This document shows positions 53,243-62,228 of a DNA stretch of 64,000 nucleotides, piece after piece. This DNA comes from JAITWT01 sp964439605 (GTDB lineage Bacteria > Pseudomonadota > Gammaproteobacteria > Burkholderiales > Burkholderiaceae_C), in the NCBI GenBank assembly GCA_964439605.1, contig CAYTPC010000146.1, forward strand, positions 19,074 to 83,073, read 5' to 3'. The position numbers and the translations under genes were made by a program. The notes under the pieces are model-generated. The model did no database searches and was not told the DNA's origin. It saw only the letters and a list, made by a program, of their open reading frames with translations. Position 1 is the first letter of the stretch, and each line of letters starts with the position of its first letter.

Positions 53243-54982
53243 TTATTCGTTGGTGACGGCCAGCACTTCTTCAAGCGAGGTCAATCCCTGCATGACTTTT
53301 TGCAAGCCCGATTGGCGCAGCGTGCGTACGCCCTCGGCCTCGGCCTGCTTGGCGATTTCGAGCGCGCTGCCGTCGCGCAGGATGATTTCCTGGATCGCTT
53401 CGCTGATCGGCATGACTTGATAGATGCCCACGCGGCCCTTGTACCCGTTGTTGCAGGCTGAGCAGCCGACGGGCCGGTACGGTTTCCAGCGGCCATCGAG
53501 CTCTTCCTTCTTGAAACCGGCTTCGATCAGCGTCTCGTGCGGCACTTCGTGCGGCTGGCGGCAGGCGGGGCACAAGCGCCGCCCCAGGCGCTGGGCAGTG
53601 ATGAGGATTACGCTCGAAGCGATGTTGAACGGCGCGATGCCCATGTTGCGCAGGCGCGTGAGGGTGGTTGGCGCATCGTTCGTGTGCAGCGTCGATAACA
53701 CCAGGTGGCCGGTTTGCGCGGCTTTGATCGCGATGTCGGCGGTTTCCAGATCGCGGATTTCCCCGACCATGATGATGTCCGGGTCCTGCCGCAAAAAGGC
53801 GCGCAGCGCCGCTGCAAAGGTCAGGCCGGCTTTCTCGTTGACGTTGACCTGGTTGACGCCCGGCAGGTTGATTTCCGACGGATCTTCGACGGTGGCGATG
53901 TTTACGTCAGCCTTGTTGCGCAGGTTCAGGCAGGTATAGAGCGACATGGTCTTGCCCGAGCCGGTCGGCCCCGTCACCAGCACCATGCCGTATGGGCGCT
54001 GGATCGCTTCGAGCAGGCGCGCTTTTTCATCCGGGTCGTAGCCGAGCGCGTCGATCCCCATGCGGGCCATGCTGGAGTCCAGAATCCGGATGACGATCTT
54101 TTCGCCGAACAGCGTCGGCAGCGTACTGACCCGGAAGTCGATCACCCGGTCGGCGCCGAGCTTGAGCTTCATGCGGCCATCTTGCGGGACGCGTTTTTCG
54201 GAAATATCGAGCCGCGAGATCACCTTGATGCGGGAGGCCAGGCGGTCCTTGATGGCCGGTGGCGGCGACACGATTTCGCGCAGGTCGCCGTCGATGCGAA
54301 AGCGCACGCGGTAGTTGTGTTCGTACGGTTCGAAATGGATGTCCGAGGCGCGCATGCTGATCGCGTCGATCAACATCTTGTGCAGAAAACGCACCACCGG
54401 CGCATCGTCGATTTCCGAGTGCGATGAATCGGCGCTAATGTCATCGGCCGCGTCGGCGGTTTCAATGTCGAATTCGAATTCGGCGCCGACGATGTTGTCA
54501 ATCGCCTCGGCCGCGTGGACGGCGGCGGTCGCCTCGATTGCATGCGAAAGCTTGTCGTATTCAACGACGATCCAGTCCACGCTCAGTTGCGTGGTGAACT
54601 TGATCTTCTCCGCGGCTTCTTGATCGGCGGGGTCGGCCGTGGCGACGATCAGCCGGTTGCCGCGCTTGCCCAGCACCACGATGCGGTAAGCCATGCACAG
54701 CTTCTGGTCAAGCAGGTTCTTGGGCAGGCGTTTCGGATCGATCGCATGAAGGTCCAGCAACGGTACGCTGAAGGCTGTGGACAGCGTATGAGCCAAATCC
54801 GTCGCCGATACCGCCCCCGATCCGATGATCTCGGCGATGAAGCTCGTCTTCGCGGTCTTGGACTTCTGGTAGATCTCTTGGGCCGTCCTGGCTTGCAGCT
54901 TGCCTGCCGAAATCAGCGCGCGTGCCAGCCCGGGCAGAGCGATCGGCGGGGGCTCTTGAGCCGTGGGGTTGGCAACAGCCAT
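53243..54982 (-). CDS. pilB: Type IV pilus assembly ATPase PilB
   Basis: 579 aa. N-terminal T2SSE_N domain, then motor domain with Walker A GPTGSGKT (about residue 340), Asp box near 365, IIMVGEIRDLETADIA Walker B (about 400) and HLVLSTLHTN His box. A tetracysteine zinc motif follows (CPAC ... CSAC, about 478-510). Hexameric ATPase powering pilus extension. No pilin gene is in the window. Confidence 0.95.
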   Translation of the reverse strand: MAVANPTAQEPPPIALPGLARALISAGKLQARTAQEIYQKSKTAKTSFIAEIIGSGAVSATDLAHTLSTAFSVPLLDLHAIDPKRLPKNLLDQKLCMAYRIVVLGKRGNRLIVATADPADQEAAEKIKFTTQLSVDWIVVEYDKLSHAIEATAAVHAAEAIDNIVGAEFEFDIETADAADDISADSSHSEIDDAPVVRFLHKMLIDAISMRASDIHFEPYEHNYRVRFRIDGDLREIVSPPPAIKDRLASRIKVISRLDISEKRVPQDGRMKLKLGADRVIDFRVSTLPTLFGEKIVIRILDSSMARMGIDALGYDPDEKARLLEAIQRPYGMVLVTGPTGSGKTMSLYTCLNLRNKADVNIATVEDPSEINLPGVNQVNVNEKAGLTFAAALRAFLRQDPDIIMVGEIRDLETADIAIKAAQTGHLVLSTLHTNDAPTTLTRLRNMGIAPFNIASSVILITAQRLGRRLCPACRQPHEVPHETLIEAGFKKEELDGRWKPYRPVGCSACNNGYKGRVGIYQVMPISEAIQEIILRDGSALEIAKQAEAEGVRTLRQSGLQKVMQGLTSLEEVLAVTNE

Positions 54983-55283
54983 TTACAAAATGCTCACAAT
55001 AGTCACAATTTGTTTGCAATCATCGTTGATCGCCGACAAACTGTAAACTGGTTCGTCGCAGGTTTTCTGGATCAGCGAGGGGCTCAGGGGGACGGTTCCG
55101 GTATGCCGTCGGCAGGGAGCAGGGTGGATGTGGCGGACTCGTCACGCGCGCGACGCGCCAAGGGAGCTCTGCGCCATGAAAGCAAGCGCTGACAATCGTT
55201 CGGGACTTGTTCAGCGTGGTATGAAAGCAAAAAAGCCTGCCAACTGTCTGCAAGTTGGCAGGCTTTTTTGTGAACCGGATGTT
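54983..55283. other. Noncoding gap upstream of pilB
   Basis: No convincing gene. It holds the pilB upstream region, with two TCACAAT direct repeats about ten bases apart near 54992-55010, of unknown meaning, and a terminator at 55229-55269. No clear -35/-10 pair for pilB was found. Confidence 0.5.
55229..55269 (-). terminator. Bidirectional terminator downstream of tRNA-Lys
   Basis: A-run, then AAGCCTGCCAACT (55233-55245), 7-base loop, AGTTGGCAGGCTT (55253-55265), T-run. A 13-bp perfect stem with A and T tracts on either side terminates in both directions. It likely ends the tRNA-Lys transcript. Confidence 0.85.
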
Positions 55284-55359
55284 TGGTGGGCCCTGTAGGA
55301 TTCGAACCTACGACCTACGGATTAAGAGTCCGCTGCTCTACCAACTGAGCTAAGAGCCC
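55284..55359 (-). tRNA. tRNA-Lys(CTT)
   Basis: 76 nt with encoded CCA. Acceptor GGGCTCT pairs with AGGGCCC (one T-G wobble). Anticodon loop CTCTTAA gives CTT (reads AAG). D- and T-arms regular. Downstream of folA, same strand. Confidence 0.96.
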
Positions 55360-55437
55360 CTGAAAGAGGGTGCCGTATACAGGCAATCCAAAATTATAGC
55401 CGACATCGCGCTGTCTTGTCGAGTGACCCGCGAGGAA

Positions 55438-55926
55438 TCATTTCTGCCGCTCGTAGGTGACGAACGCAAACCGCAGTCCATTGGATGAGGCGTTGTTTTC
55501 GCATGCAACGCGCGTCCATTGGGCATCGAGTTCGGGCGCGAGCGCGTCGCCTTCGAAGTCCTGCGCGATCTCGGTGACGACCGCGCGTTGGGCCAACGGC
55601 AGGGCCTCGCGGTAGATTTGTGCACCGCCGATCACCCAGACTTCGCCTTCGTGCGCGCACTGGGCGAGCGCGTCGCGCAGGTTCGCGGCATGCACGGCGC
55701 CGTCCGCATTCCAGTCCGGTTGGCGCGTGAGGACGATGTTCGTGCGCCCGGGCAGCGGCCGAAAGCGCGGCGGCAGCGAATCCCAGGTCTTGCGGCCCAT
55801 GATGACTGGGCAGCCTGCCGTCGTGCGCTTGAAATGCACCATGTCTTCGGGCAGATGCCAGGGCAGCGCGCCATTCTTGCCGATCACGCCGTTGGCGGCA
55901 CGGGCATAGATCAGGTTCAGGCGCAT
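55438..55926 (-). CDS. folA: Dihydrofolate reductase
   Basis: 162 aa from the ATG at 55926 (GAGG nine bases upstream). IYARAANGVIGKNGALPWHLPEDM near residue 5 (core NGVIGxxGxLPWHLPED, Asp near 29), VIMGRKTWDSLP and VWVIGGAQIY are DHFR motifs. It reduces dihydrofolate produced by ThyA. A 454-aa gene lies between folA and thyA, only 31 bases upstream. Confidence 0.95.
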   Translation of the reverse strand: MRLNLIYARAANGVIGKNGALPWHLPEDMVHFKRTTAGCPVIMGRKTWDSLPPRFRPLPGRTNIVLTRQPDWNADGAVHAANLRDALAQCAHEGEVWVIGGAQIYREALPLAQRAVVTEIAQDFEGDALAPELDAQWTRVACENNASSNGLRFAFVTYERQK

Positions 55927-55957
55927 GGGAATTTGCCTCGTTTTCAGGGTTATTGGC

Positions 55958-57322
55958 TCAGTCGTCAAAGTTAAAGCACCAATGGGCAAGATGCCTCAAT
56001 TCTCTTGCACTGCCGTCCGGAACTTTGTCTGGTTTAGGCTGGTCCTCGGCCGGAGCGGGGACATTTCGCGCGATTCGCCGAACCCAGGGCGTTCTATCGA
56101 GTGCGGATGTCCACATCTGCCAGCGCCCCTTCCGGCTTCCTTGATAGCGCAAAATCAAATCGTTTGCAGAAGGAATATTCCTGAATACACCGGCCAGATA
56201 TTCGCAGCGGACACGAGCAATTCCACTCTTGTTCTTCGCCGTGCTGCCCTCGTGACAATACACCGTCACCCACGTGCCCTCCTGCACGCGGATGGCGTAC
56301 ACGTCGCCAGCTTGCGCGGGACCGGATCCGGCCTCTAGGGATGTTTTCGTGAAAACGTGTTTCGAGGTGCGGCGGCGTTCAAACGCGCCAGTCAAGGTTT
56401 CGGCCAGCGCCGGCTCGGGGGTTGGGCGTTTGCCCGTGGCGTCCACTACGCTCAGGTGAAGATGGCCGAATACCGCATCGAATACATCCTGCTGGATGCC
56501 GCAGGACGAATCCCACCACGCCAGCGGGGCTTGTACTTCCACGCGAATATTCGGGCGCGTGTCACGGTCACGGTAATTCGTGAATTTCGTGAGCATGCCC
56601 GGATATTCGGGTGTCGCAAGAATTCCGACAATCGCCAACGCTTCCAGCAAGGACTGATAGGCGTAGTCATTGTTTGACGGCAGCAGCCTGGCTTTTTTGA
56701 GTATTTGCGCCGCCCTGGAGTAACGGGTTCTCGGCGGCAGCTTTCGCAGCACGTCAAAAATGGCCGACAGCGTCCAGAGATCATATTTGGTGGGAATGGG
56801 TACGCCGGAGGAGAGGCGAAGCTGGCGCATTTCGCGCAGCAATATCACGTGCTCCGGCACGTGCCCATCGATCGGGACTCCTTGCGTCATCCCGAAATAC
56901 CAAGCGAGCGTTTTATCTTCCGTGCTTCCCTGGTGAAAACCGCAGATGCCACAGATGTTTTCGGATGCGGTCGGTTCGCTGAAAAGCTCGTAGGCATGGA
57001 TCGGCATTGCATAGCCAAGGGCTTTTCCGGTTAAGGCAGAGCGCCAAATCCATGGCGCGGACCACAGCGAGGCGGCAAAGGCGCTGGCGGCTTCCTGGAG
57101 GGTCCATTCGGCGGACAGTGTCTTGAGTTCAGCCACTGCTTTGTCATGGTCGAATTGCTCGAATGTATTGACCATTCGCCCGGCCTTTTCGAGCTCGTCC
57201 AGCGTGGAAGCGGCCATGAACGACGGAATCCGGTGCATGTGTTGGCCGGTGGCATCGTCGTAATAGTTGCTGCCAAGCGCCACAATCTGTTTGAGTGCGA
57301 ATAATTGATCTACCGTGTTCAT
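55958..57322 (-). CDS. Uncharacterised 454-aa protein inserted between thyA and folA
   Basis: I do not recognise it with confidence. Visible features: ENICGICGFH near residue 122 (CxxC), a Trp-rich middle (LAWWDSSCGI, about 273-282), and a C-terminal segment starting GDVYAIRVQEGTWVTVY (about 345). No signal peptide or membrane helix. The segment LLEALAIVGILATPEYPGML resembles sequences I recall from putative immunity proteins of bacterial toxin systems, but this is weak. No toxin gene is adjacent. It is codirectional with thyA and folA, so cotranscription is likely. Some 60-base stretches are about 47-52% GC, below the neighbours. Confidence 0.7.
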   Translation of the reverse strand: MNTVDQLFALKQIVALGSNYYDDATGQHMHRIPSFMAASTLDELEKAGRMVNTFEQFDHDKAVAELKTLSAEWTLQEAASAFAASLWSAPWIWRSALTGKALGYAMPIHAYELFSEPTASENICGICGFHQGSTEDKTLAWYFGMTQGVPIDGHVPEHVILLREMRQLRLSSGVPIPTKYDLWTLSAIFDVLRKLPPRTRYSRAAQILKKARLLPSNNDYAYQSLLEALAIVGILATPEYPGMLTKFTNYRDRDTRPNIRVEVQAPLAWWDSSCGIQQDVFDAVFGHLHLSVVDATGKRPTPEPALAETLTGAFERRRTSKHVFTKTSLEAGSGPAQAGDVYAIRVQEGTWVTVYCHEGSTAKNKSGIARVRCEYLAGVFRNIPSANDLILRYQGSRKGRWQMWTSALDRTPWVRRIARNVPAPAEDQPKPDKVPDGSARELRHLAHWCFNFDD

Positions 57323-57380
57323 GGAGATCTGATGGTGTTGAGTTCAGTCAATTTCTTCTCCGGGGCAGAAAAAATCTGCT

Positions 57381-58220
57381 TCAGACTGCCACGGGCGCTT
57401 TGATCGCCGGGTGACATTGGTAATCGTGCACCTCGAAGTCTTCGTATTCGTATTCGAAGATCGAGGCCGGTTTGCGCCGGATGTGCAGTGTCGGGTATGG
57501 GTAGGGCGTGCGTGAGAGTTGCAGCGCCACTTGTTCGGCGTGGTTGCTGTAGATGTGGCAGTCGCCGCCGGTCCAGATGAAATCGCCCACGTCCAGGTCG
57601 CACTGTTGCGCGATCATGTGCGTAAGCAGCGCGTAGCTGGCGATATTGAAGGGTACGCCCAGAAAGATGTCCGCGCTGCGCTGGTAAAGCTGGCAGCTCA
57701 GCCTGGCGCGTTGGCCTTCGTGCGCCGGCGCGACGTAGAACTGGAAGAAGGCGTGGCAGGGCAGGAGCGCCATCTTCGGCAGATCGGCCACATTCCAGGC
57801 GCTGACGATGATGCGGCGCGAGTCGGGGTTGGTTTTGAGTGCTTGAATGACTCCGGCGATCTGGTCGATGTGTCCGCCATCGGGCGTGGGCCAACTGCGC
57901 CATTGCACGCCATACACCGGACCGAGGCTGCCGTCCTCGCGCGCCCATTCGTCCCAGATCGTCACGCCGCGCTCGCGCAGCCAGTTGTTGTCGCTCGACC
58001 CCTGGAGGAACCACAGCAGTTCGTAAATGATCGACTTCAGATGCACCTTCTTGGTGGTGACCAGCGGAAAACCTTCGCTCAGGTCAAAGCGCATCTGATG
58101 GCCGAACACACTCTTGGTGCCGGTGCCGGTGCGATCCATTTTGAACACGCCCTGCGTATCCACATGGCGCATGAAATCTTCGTACTGTGAGCGGATCGGG
58201 CGGTTGTTCATTTGGCTCAT
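57381..58220 (-). CDS. thyA: Thymidylate synthase
   Basis: 279 aa. Methylates dUMP to dTMP with methylene-tetrahydrofolate. Catalytic Cys lies in LLPCHAFFQFY, dUMP-binding SRRIIVSAWN precedes it, and QRSADIFLGVPFNIASYALLTHM (core RSxDxFLGxPFNxxSY) follows. C-terminal IKAPVAV is the usual closing loop. Normally next to folA; here the 454-aa gene separates them. Confidence 0.96.
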   Translation of the reverse strand: MSQMNNRPIRSQYEDFMRHVDTQGVFKMDRTGTGTKSVFGHQMRFDLSEGFPLVTTKKVHLKSIIYELLWFLQGSSDNNWLRERGVTIWDEWAREDGSLGPVYGVQWRSWPTPDGGHIDQIAGVIQALKTNPDSRRIIVSAWNVADLPKMALLPCHAFFQFYVAPAHEGQRARLSCQLYQRSADIFLGVPFNIASYALLTHMIAQQCDLDVGDFIWTGGDCHIYSNHAEQVALQLSRTPYPYPTLHIRRKPASIFEYEYEDFEVHDYQCHPAIKAPVAV

Positions 58221-58248
58221 TTGGCGATCGGCAAGTTGCGGGGGGCGG

Positions 58249-59664
58249 TTATCTCAAAACGCGCCCGGGGTTCATCAGGTTGTCTGGATCCAGTGCGCGC
58301 TTGATCGCGCGCATCATCGACAGAGCAACCGGCGACTTGTATTTTTCGAGTGCGTGCACCTTCAACCCGCCAACGCCGTGTTCGGCCGAGAAGGAACCGC
58401 CATAGCGCGCCACCGCGTCATATACCAGCGTGTTGACGCGCTGCTCGTGTTCGCGCAGGAAAATTCTTGCATCACTATCGGCCGGCGCCTGCACGTTGTA
58501 GTGCAGATTGCCGTCGCCAAGATGTCCGAAGTTTACCAGTCGTACGCCAGATATTTCGCGTGCGAGCAGTGCATCGGTCTCGGCCACGAAGGCCGGGATG
58601 CGCGAGATAGGGATCGAGATGTCGTGCTTGATATTCAATCCTTCCTTGGCCTGTGCGAGCGGGATGCTTTCTCGTGCGTCCCACAATTGCTGTGCCTGCG
58701 CAAGGCTGTCGGCCACGATCGCATCGTGCGCGCAGCCGGTTTCGAGCGCGGCGCCCAGCAGCGTTTCGAGCCGTTCGCGCGCGTGGGCTTCGGATTGGCT
58801 GTCGGAAAGTTCAAGCAGCACGCCCCAAGGGGCGGGGCTGTCATCGAAAAAGGGCACCCGCAGCAGCGGATAGTGCTTGACGACGAGCGAAAGCGCGAAA
58901 TGCCCCATGACTTCAAAGCCCGTCAAGCCCGGACCCAGGTACCGGTGTGCCAGTGTGAGCAATTCCACCGCCGCATCGAGCGAGGGCAGAGCTGCCCAGG
59001 CCGACAGGCGCGCGACCGGCATCGGGTAGAGCTTGAGCGTCGCGGCGGTGATGATGCCCAGCGTGCCTTCGCTGCCAATGAACAGGTCGCGCAGGTCGTA
59101 GCCGGTGTTGTCCTTGCGCAGGCCGCTGGTGCCGTCCCAGATTTCGCCTGCGGGGGTCACCACTTCCAGCCCCAGGCACAGCTCGCGCATGTTGCCGTAG
59201 CGAAGCACCTGCGTGCCGCCCGCGTTGGTTGCGAGATTGCCGCCGATGGTGCAGCTGCCTTCGGCGGCCAGACTCAGCGGAAATAGAAAGCCCGCCTGTT
59301 CGGCGGCCTGTTGCAGCGATTGCAGTACGCAGCCTGCTTGCACGGTGATCGTGAGGTTGGCCGCGTCGAGTGCGCGCACCGCGTTCATGCGCGACAGGCT
59401 CAGGAGCACCTGCGTGCCGCTGGCGTCGGGCGTCGATCCGACCGACAGGCCCGTGTTGCCGCCCTGCGGCACGATCGCCGCGCCCGCGGCCGCACAGGCT
59501 TTGACTACCGCCGCGGTCTGCGCGGTATCGCCGGGCCGCACCACGGCCAGCGCCTTGCCGCGTGCGCGTTGACGCCAATCCTGTTCGTAGGCGCCAAGGT
59601 CGCCCTGCGTGAGCACGTGAGCGGCGCCGACGATGGCGCGCAGGGTGTCGGGCAGGGCGTTCAT
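58249..59664 (-). CDS. FAD-linked oxidase (D-lactate / D-2-hydroxyglutarate dehydrogenase-like)
   Basis: 471 aa from the ATG at 59664, which overlaps the DUF2069 stop. N-terminal PCMH FAD domain with PQGGNTGLSVGS and GGNLATNAGG, then the FAD-oxidase C domain with HLGDGNLHYN, and HGVGGLKV near the end. Oxidises a D-2-hydroxy acid; which one is not clear (glycolate GlcD-like is also possible). The open frame upstream of 59664 belongs to other reading frames. Confidence 0.9.
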   Translation of the reverse strand: MNALPDTLRAIVGAAHVLTQGDLGAYEQDWRQRARGKALAVVRPGDTAQTAAVVKACAAAGAAIVPQGGNTGLSVGSTPDASGTQVLLSLSRMNAVRALDAANLTITVQAGCVLQSLQQAAEQAGFLFPLSLAAEGSCTIGGNLATNAGGTQVLRYGNMRELCLGLEVVTPAGEIWDGTSGLRKDNTGYDLRDLFIGSEGTLGIITAATLKLYPMPVARLSAWAALPSLDAAVELLTLAHRYLGPGLTGFEVMGHFALSLVVKHYPLLRVPFFDDSPAPWGVLLELSDSQSEAHARERLETLLGAALETGCAHDAIVADSLAQAQQLWDARESIPLAQAKEGLNIKHDISIPISRIPAFVAETDALLAREISGVRLVNFGHLGDGNLHYNVQAPADSDARIFLREHEQRVNTLVYDAVARYGGSFSAEHGVGGLKVHALEKYKSPVALSMMRAIKRALDPDNLMNPGRVLR

Positions 59665-60074
59665 GAGATATCGGCGGCGCGGGCCGCGCGCAGGCGCAGT
59701 TGGATGTGCATCACGCAGGCGGCGAATAACGCCAGGCACAGCGCGATCTCGATGCCGGCGAGCACGCGTCCCAGGGGCTGCGTGTCGCTCCAGGCGCGTA
59801 CCACGCCTTCGGCGAAGTACAGCCAGACCAGCAGGCTGACCCAGCGATAGGTGTACATGCGGTTCTTGAGCAGTCCGGCCAACGGAACGGCCAGCGGCAG
59901 CACTTTGAGCGCGAGCCAGGAGCCGCCCGGACGCAACGGTGCAAGCCACAATTCCCAGACCAGACCCAGCACGATCAACCCCAGCAGGCTGCCCGCCGCG
60001 AACCGGCGCGTCGCCGCCACCGCAGGCGGCGGTATCGTGTTGGGCGTTAACGAGACGACTGGTGAGGCGTTCAT
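59661..60074 (-). CDS. DUF2069 membrane protein
   Basis: 137 aa from the ATG at 60074. Four hydrophobic segments (about residues 28-45, 53-70, 77-92 and 105-125); motif LKNRMYTYRWVSLLVWLYFAEGVVRA (core MYTYRWVSxLxWxYFxEGVVR) is diagnostic for DUF2069. Function unknown. Overlaps the oxidase gene (ATGA). Confidence 0.9.
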   Translation of the reverse strand: MNASPVVSLTPNTIPPPAVAATRRFAAGSLLGLIVLGLVWELWLAPLRPGGSWLALKVLPLAVPLAGLLKNRMYTYRWVSLLVWLYFAEGVVRAWSDTQPLGRVLAGIEIALCLALFAACVMHIQLRLRAARAADIS

Positions 60075-60146
60075 CTGAGCGGCACAATCAATAAAGCGGG
60101 CCGGCGCCAAAAAAATGGTGCTCGGCACAAACGGATGATACTGGTC

Positions 60147-61349
60147 ATGAAACGTCAGCAATTTTGGGTCAATTTTTCGCATTTCCCATGGCGAAATACG
60201 GTTGCAGTACTCGGTGAGCGTTTCCGGGAGGATCGGCTTGGTTTAATGGCTGGCAGCCTGACTTTTATAACCACAATGGCATTGGTGCCTTTTTTCACCG
60301 TGGCGCTGGCGTTGTTCACTGCCTTTCCGATTTTTTCCACGATGCAGGGGCGCCTGCAGCGCTGGCTGGTCGAGAGCCTGATCCCCGAAAACATCGCGCG
60401 CCATGTCATGGGTTACCTGACGCAGTTTGCGAGTAAAGCCGGCGGACTTGGGTTGGCGGGGCTGATGATGTTGATCATGACGGCGGTCGCATTGATCCTG
60501 ACCGTCGACCGGACACTCAATAATATCTGGCGCGTGGGCGTGCTGCGCCCCTTCGCGCAGCGGGTGCTCATCTATTGGGCAGCGATCACGCTGGGGCCGT
60601 TGATACTGGCCGCCAGCCTGAGCACCACTGCGTCGGTATTCGCGGCTTCGCGCAACTACGTGGGCAGCGGCGGACTGTCCTTTTTTCTCTTGGTCTTTGA
60701 ATTCGCGATGCTCGCGGCCGGGCTGACCGGGCTGTACCGCTACGTGCCCAATACCGACGTGAAGTGGTCGCATGCCTGGAGCGGCGGGTTGTTCAGCGCG
60801 CTGGCACTGGAAATCGCCAAGCGCGGCCTGGCCTATTACCTGAGTCTGGTTCCGACCTATTCGGTGCTGTACGGAGCTTTCGCGGCGGTGCCGATCCTGC
60901 TGATCTGGATTTACGTGGCCTGGGTGATCGTGCTGCTGGGCGCGGTCATCGCCGCCTACCTGCCGAGCTTGCTCGAAGGCGTGGCGCGGCGCGGCGGCAT
61001 GCCGGGCTGGACTTTCCTGCTCGCGGTCGAGGTATTGCAGCACCTTGCCGCGGCGCGCGGCACACCCGCGCGCGGATTGAGTATGCAGGCGCTGGTGACG
61101 CAGTTGCGCGTGGATGCGCTGCAACTCGAATCGGTGCTCGAAAACCTGGTGCAGTTGGATTGGATCGGCCGCATGGCCGAGCAGCCTGCCGAGGGCGGCG
61201 CGCGCTACGTACTGCTGGCCGACCCTGAAAGCACTGCGCTTGCGCCTTTGTTGCGTGTGCTGCTGTTGCCCCGGGATGAGGCGCTCGAAGCCGTGTGGGC
61301 GGCGCGCCCGCTGTCGCAACTGCGGCTGAAAGATGTGCTCGGGGCTTGA
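60147..61349 (+). CDS. YihY/BrkB family inner membrane protein
   Basis: 400 aa from the ATG at 60147. About six membrane helices in the first 285 residues (LMAGSLTFITTMALVPFF near 34, and YSVLYGAFAAVPILLIWIYVAW near 246, core YGAFAAVPILLIWIY), then a cytoplasmic winged-helix-like tail. Formerly called RNase BN; that enzymatic role has been rejected. Function remains unknown. Confidence 0.92.
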   Translation: MKRQQFWVNFSHFPWRNTVAVLGERFREDRLGLMAGSLTFITTMALVPFFTVALALFTAFPIFSTMQGRLQRWLVESLIPENIARHVMGYLTQFASKAGGLGLAGLMMLIMTAVALILTVDRTLNNIWRVGVLRPFAQRVLIYWAAITLGPLILAASLSTTASVFAASRNYVGSGGLSFFLLVFEFAMLAAGLTGLYRYVPNTDVKWSHAWSGGLFSALALEIAKRGLAYYLSLVPTYSVLYGAFAAVPILLIWIYVAWVIVLLGAVIAAYLPSLLEGVARRGGMPGWTFLLAVEVLQHLAAARGTPARGLSMQALVTQLRVDALQLESVLENLVQLDWIGRMAEQPAEGGARYVLLADPESTALAPLLRVLLLPRDEALEAVWAARPLSQLRLKDVLGA

Positions 61350-61777
61350 CGCGCTCAAGCCAGGTGTTCGGGCATATCCCCCCGGAGGCGGCAGTGTCAG
61401 GGTGTTCTTCATAATGTCCATGCTGCAATGCACCCGCATGGGAATCGGCCAAGTGCAGCGATCACTTAGCAGCGAACGCATCCATCAATCCTTTATGTTT
61501 TCCGTGTCCGACCTCAATCCCCAGACCGTGGGGACTCATTCGTTCATTATTCTCGGCCTAAAAATAGGGTTTTTACATTTCGATTTGCAAATCTGGCGGC
61601 TGAGTGATACGGGTTTGCGAGGTTGGAAACCGTTACTTGCATTTTTAACGCGATTGCAGTGGTTTTTACGGCACTGCATCATTTCACCTGCTGACTTCGC
61701 AGGCGTGAAACAGCGCGGTGCATGCAGCGTCATCATGGGCGCGCATTCGATGGCGGCAACAGGGCAATAGACGGGCC
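61350..61777. other. Palindrome-rich, AT-richer noncoding region
   Basis: No convincing gene. It holds CCTA-AAAA-TAGG (61557-61568) followed by GTTTTT, a perfect palindrome GATTTGCAAATC (61582-61593), TGCAGTG/CACTGCA (61655-61661 with 61672-61678), and TTTCAC...GTGAAA (61682-61687 with 61705-61710). The region from about 61540 to 61670 is clearly richer in A and T than its flanks. Possible terminator, small RNA or regulatory sites. Confidence 0.4.
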
Positions 61778-62143
61778 ATGACGGACGACACGTCTTCCTC
61801 ATTGCCGTGGGTGATCTGCCTGTGCGCGCAGTGGTGCGGCACCTGCCGCGAATACCGCCCGCTGCTCGCGCAACTGGCGCGCGAGCAGCCCGGCATGCGC
61901 TTTGCCTGGGTCGATATCGAGGACCACGCCGACATTGCCGACGCCTTCGATATCGAAATCTTCCCTACGCTGCTGATCGTCAGTGCGGCGGGCACGCATT
62001 TCCTGGGGCCATTGCAGCCCAGGATCGAGGCGCTGGCGCGTCTACTGGCGGCGCCGCAGCCTGCGCGCCCGCCCAGTGAAGCCGAAAGCGTGCTGATCGC
62101 GGCGCTCCAGGCGCGGCCGCAAGTTTTCGCGGTGGAAGATTGA
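61778..62143 (+). CDS. Thioredoxin-like protein with WCGTC active site
   Basis: 121 aa from the ATG at 61778. CAQWCGTCREYRPLL near residue 16 carries the CxxC redox motif (Cys-Gly-Thr-Cys rather than CGPC), and IEIFPTLLIV supplies the cis-Pro loop. No signal peptide, so it is cytosolic. The C-terminus is a short helical extension. Probable thiol-disulfide oxidoreductase; partners unknown. Confidence 0.85.
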   Translation: MTDDTSSSLPWVICLCAQWCGTCREYRPLLAQLAREQPGMRFAWVDIEDHADIADAFDIEIFPTLLIVSAAGTHFLGPLQPRIEALARLLAAPQPARPPSEAESVLIAALQARPQVFAVED

Positions 62144-62228
62144 CGCTGTTGGATTGACGCCGTTTCCAGGGTGATCGTGCCGCACACCCCGCTGGCGCCG
62201 GCCGCCCCTTCAAGGTAAGCGCGCCGGG

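Noticed and set aside
61333..61770. 145-codon open frame in the gap before the thioredoxin-like gene
   Set aside because: It overlaps the yihY 3' end, has no ribosome-binding site or family-like sequence, and crosses several palindromes.
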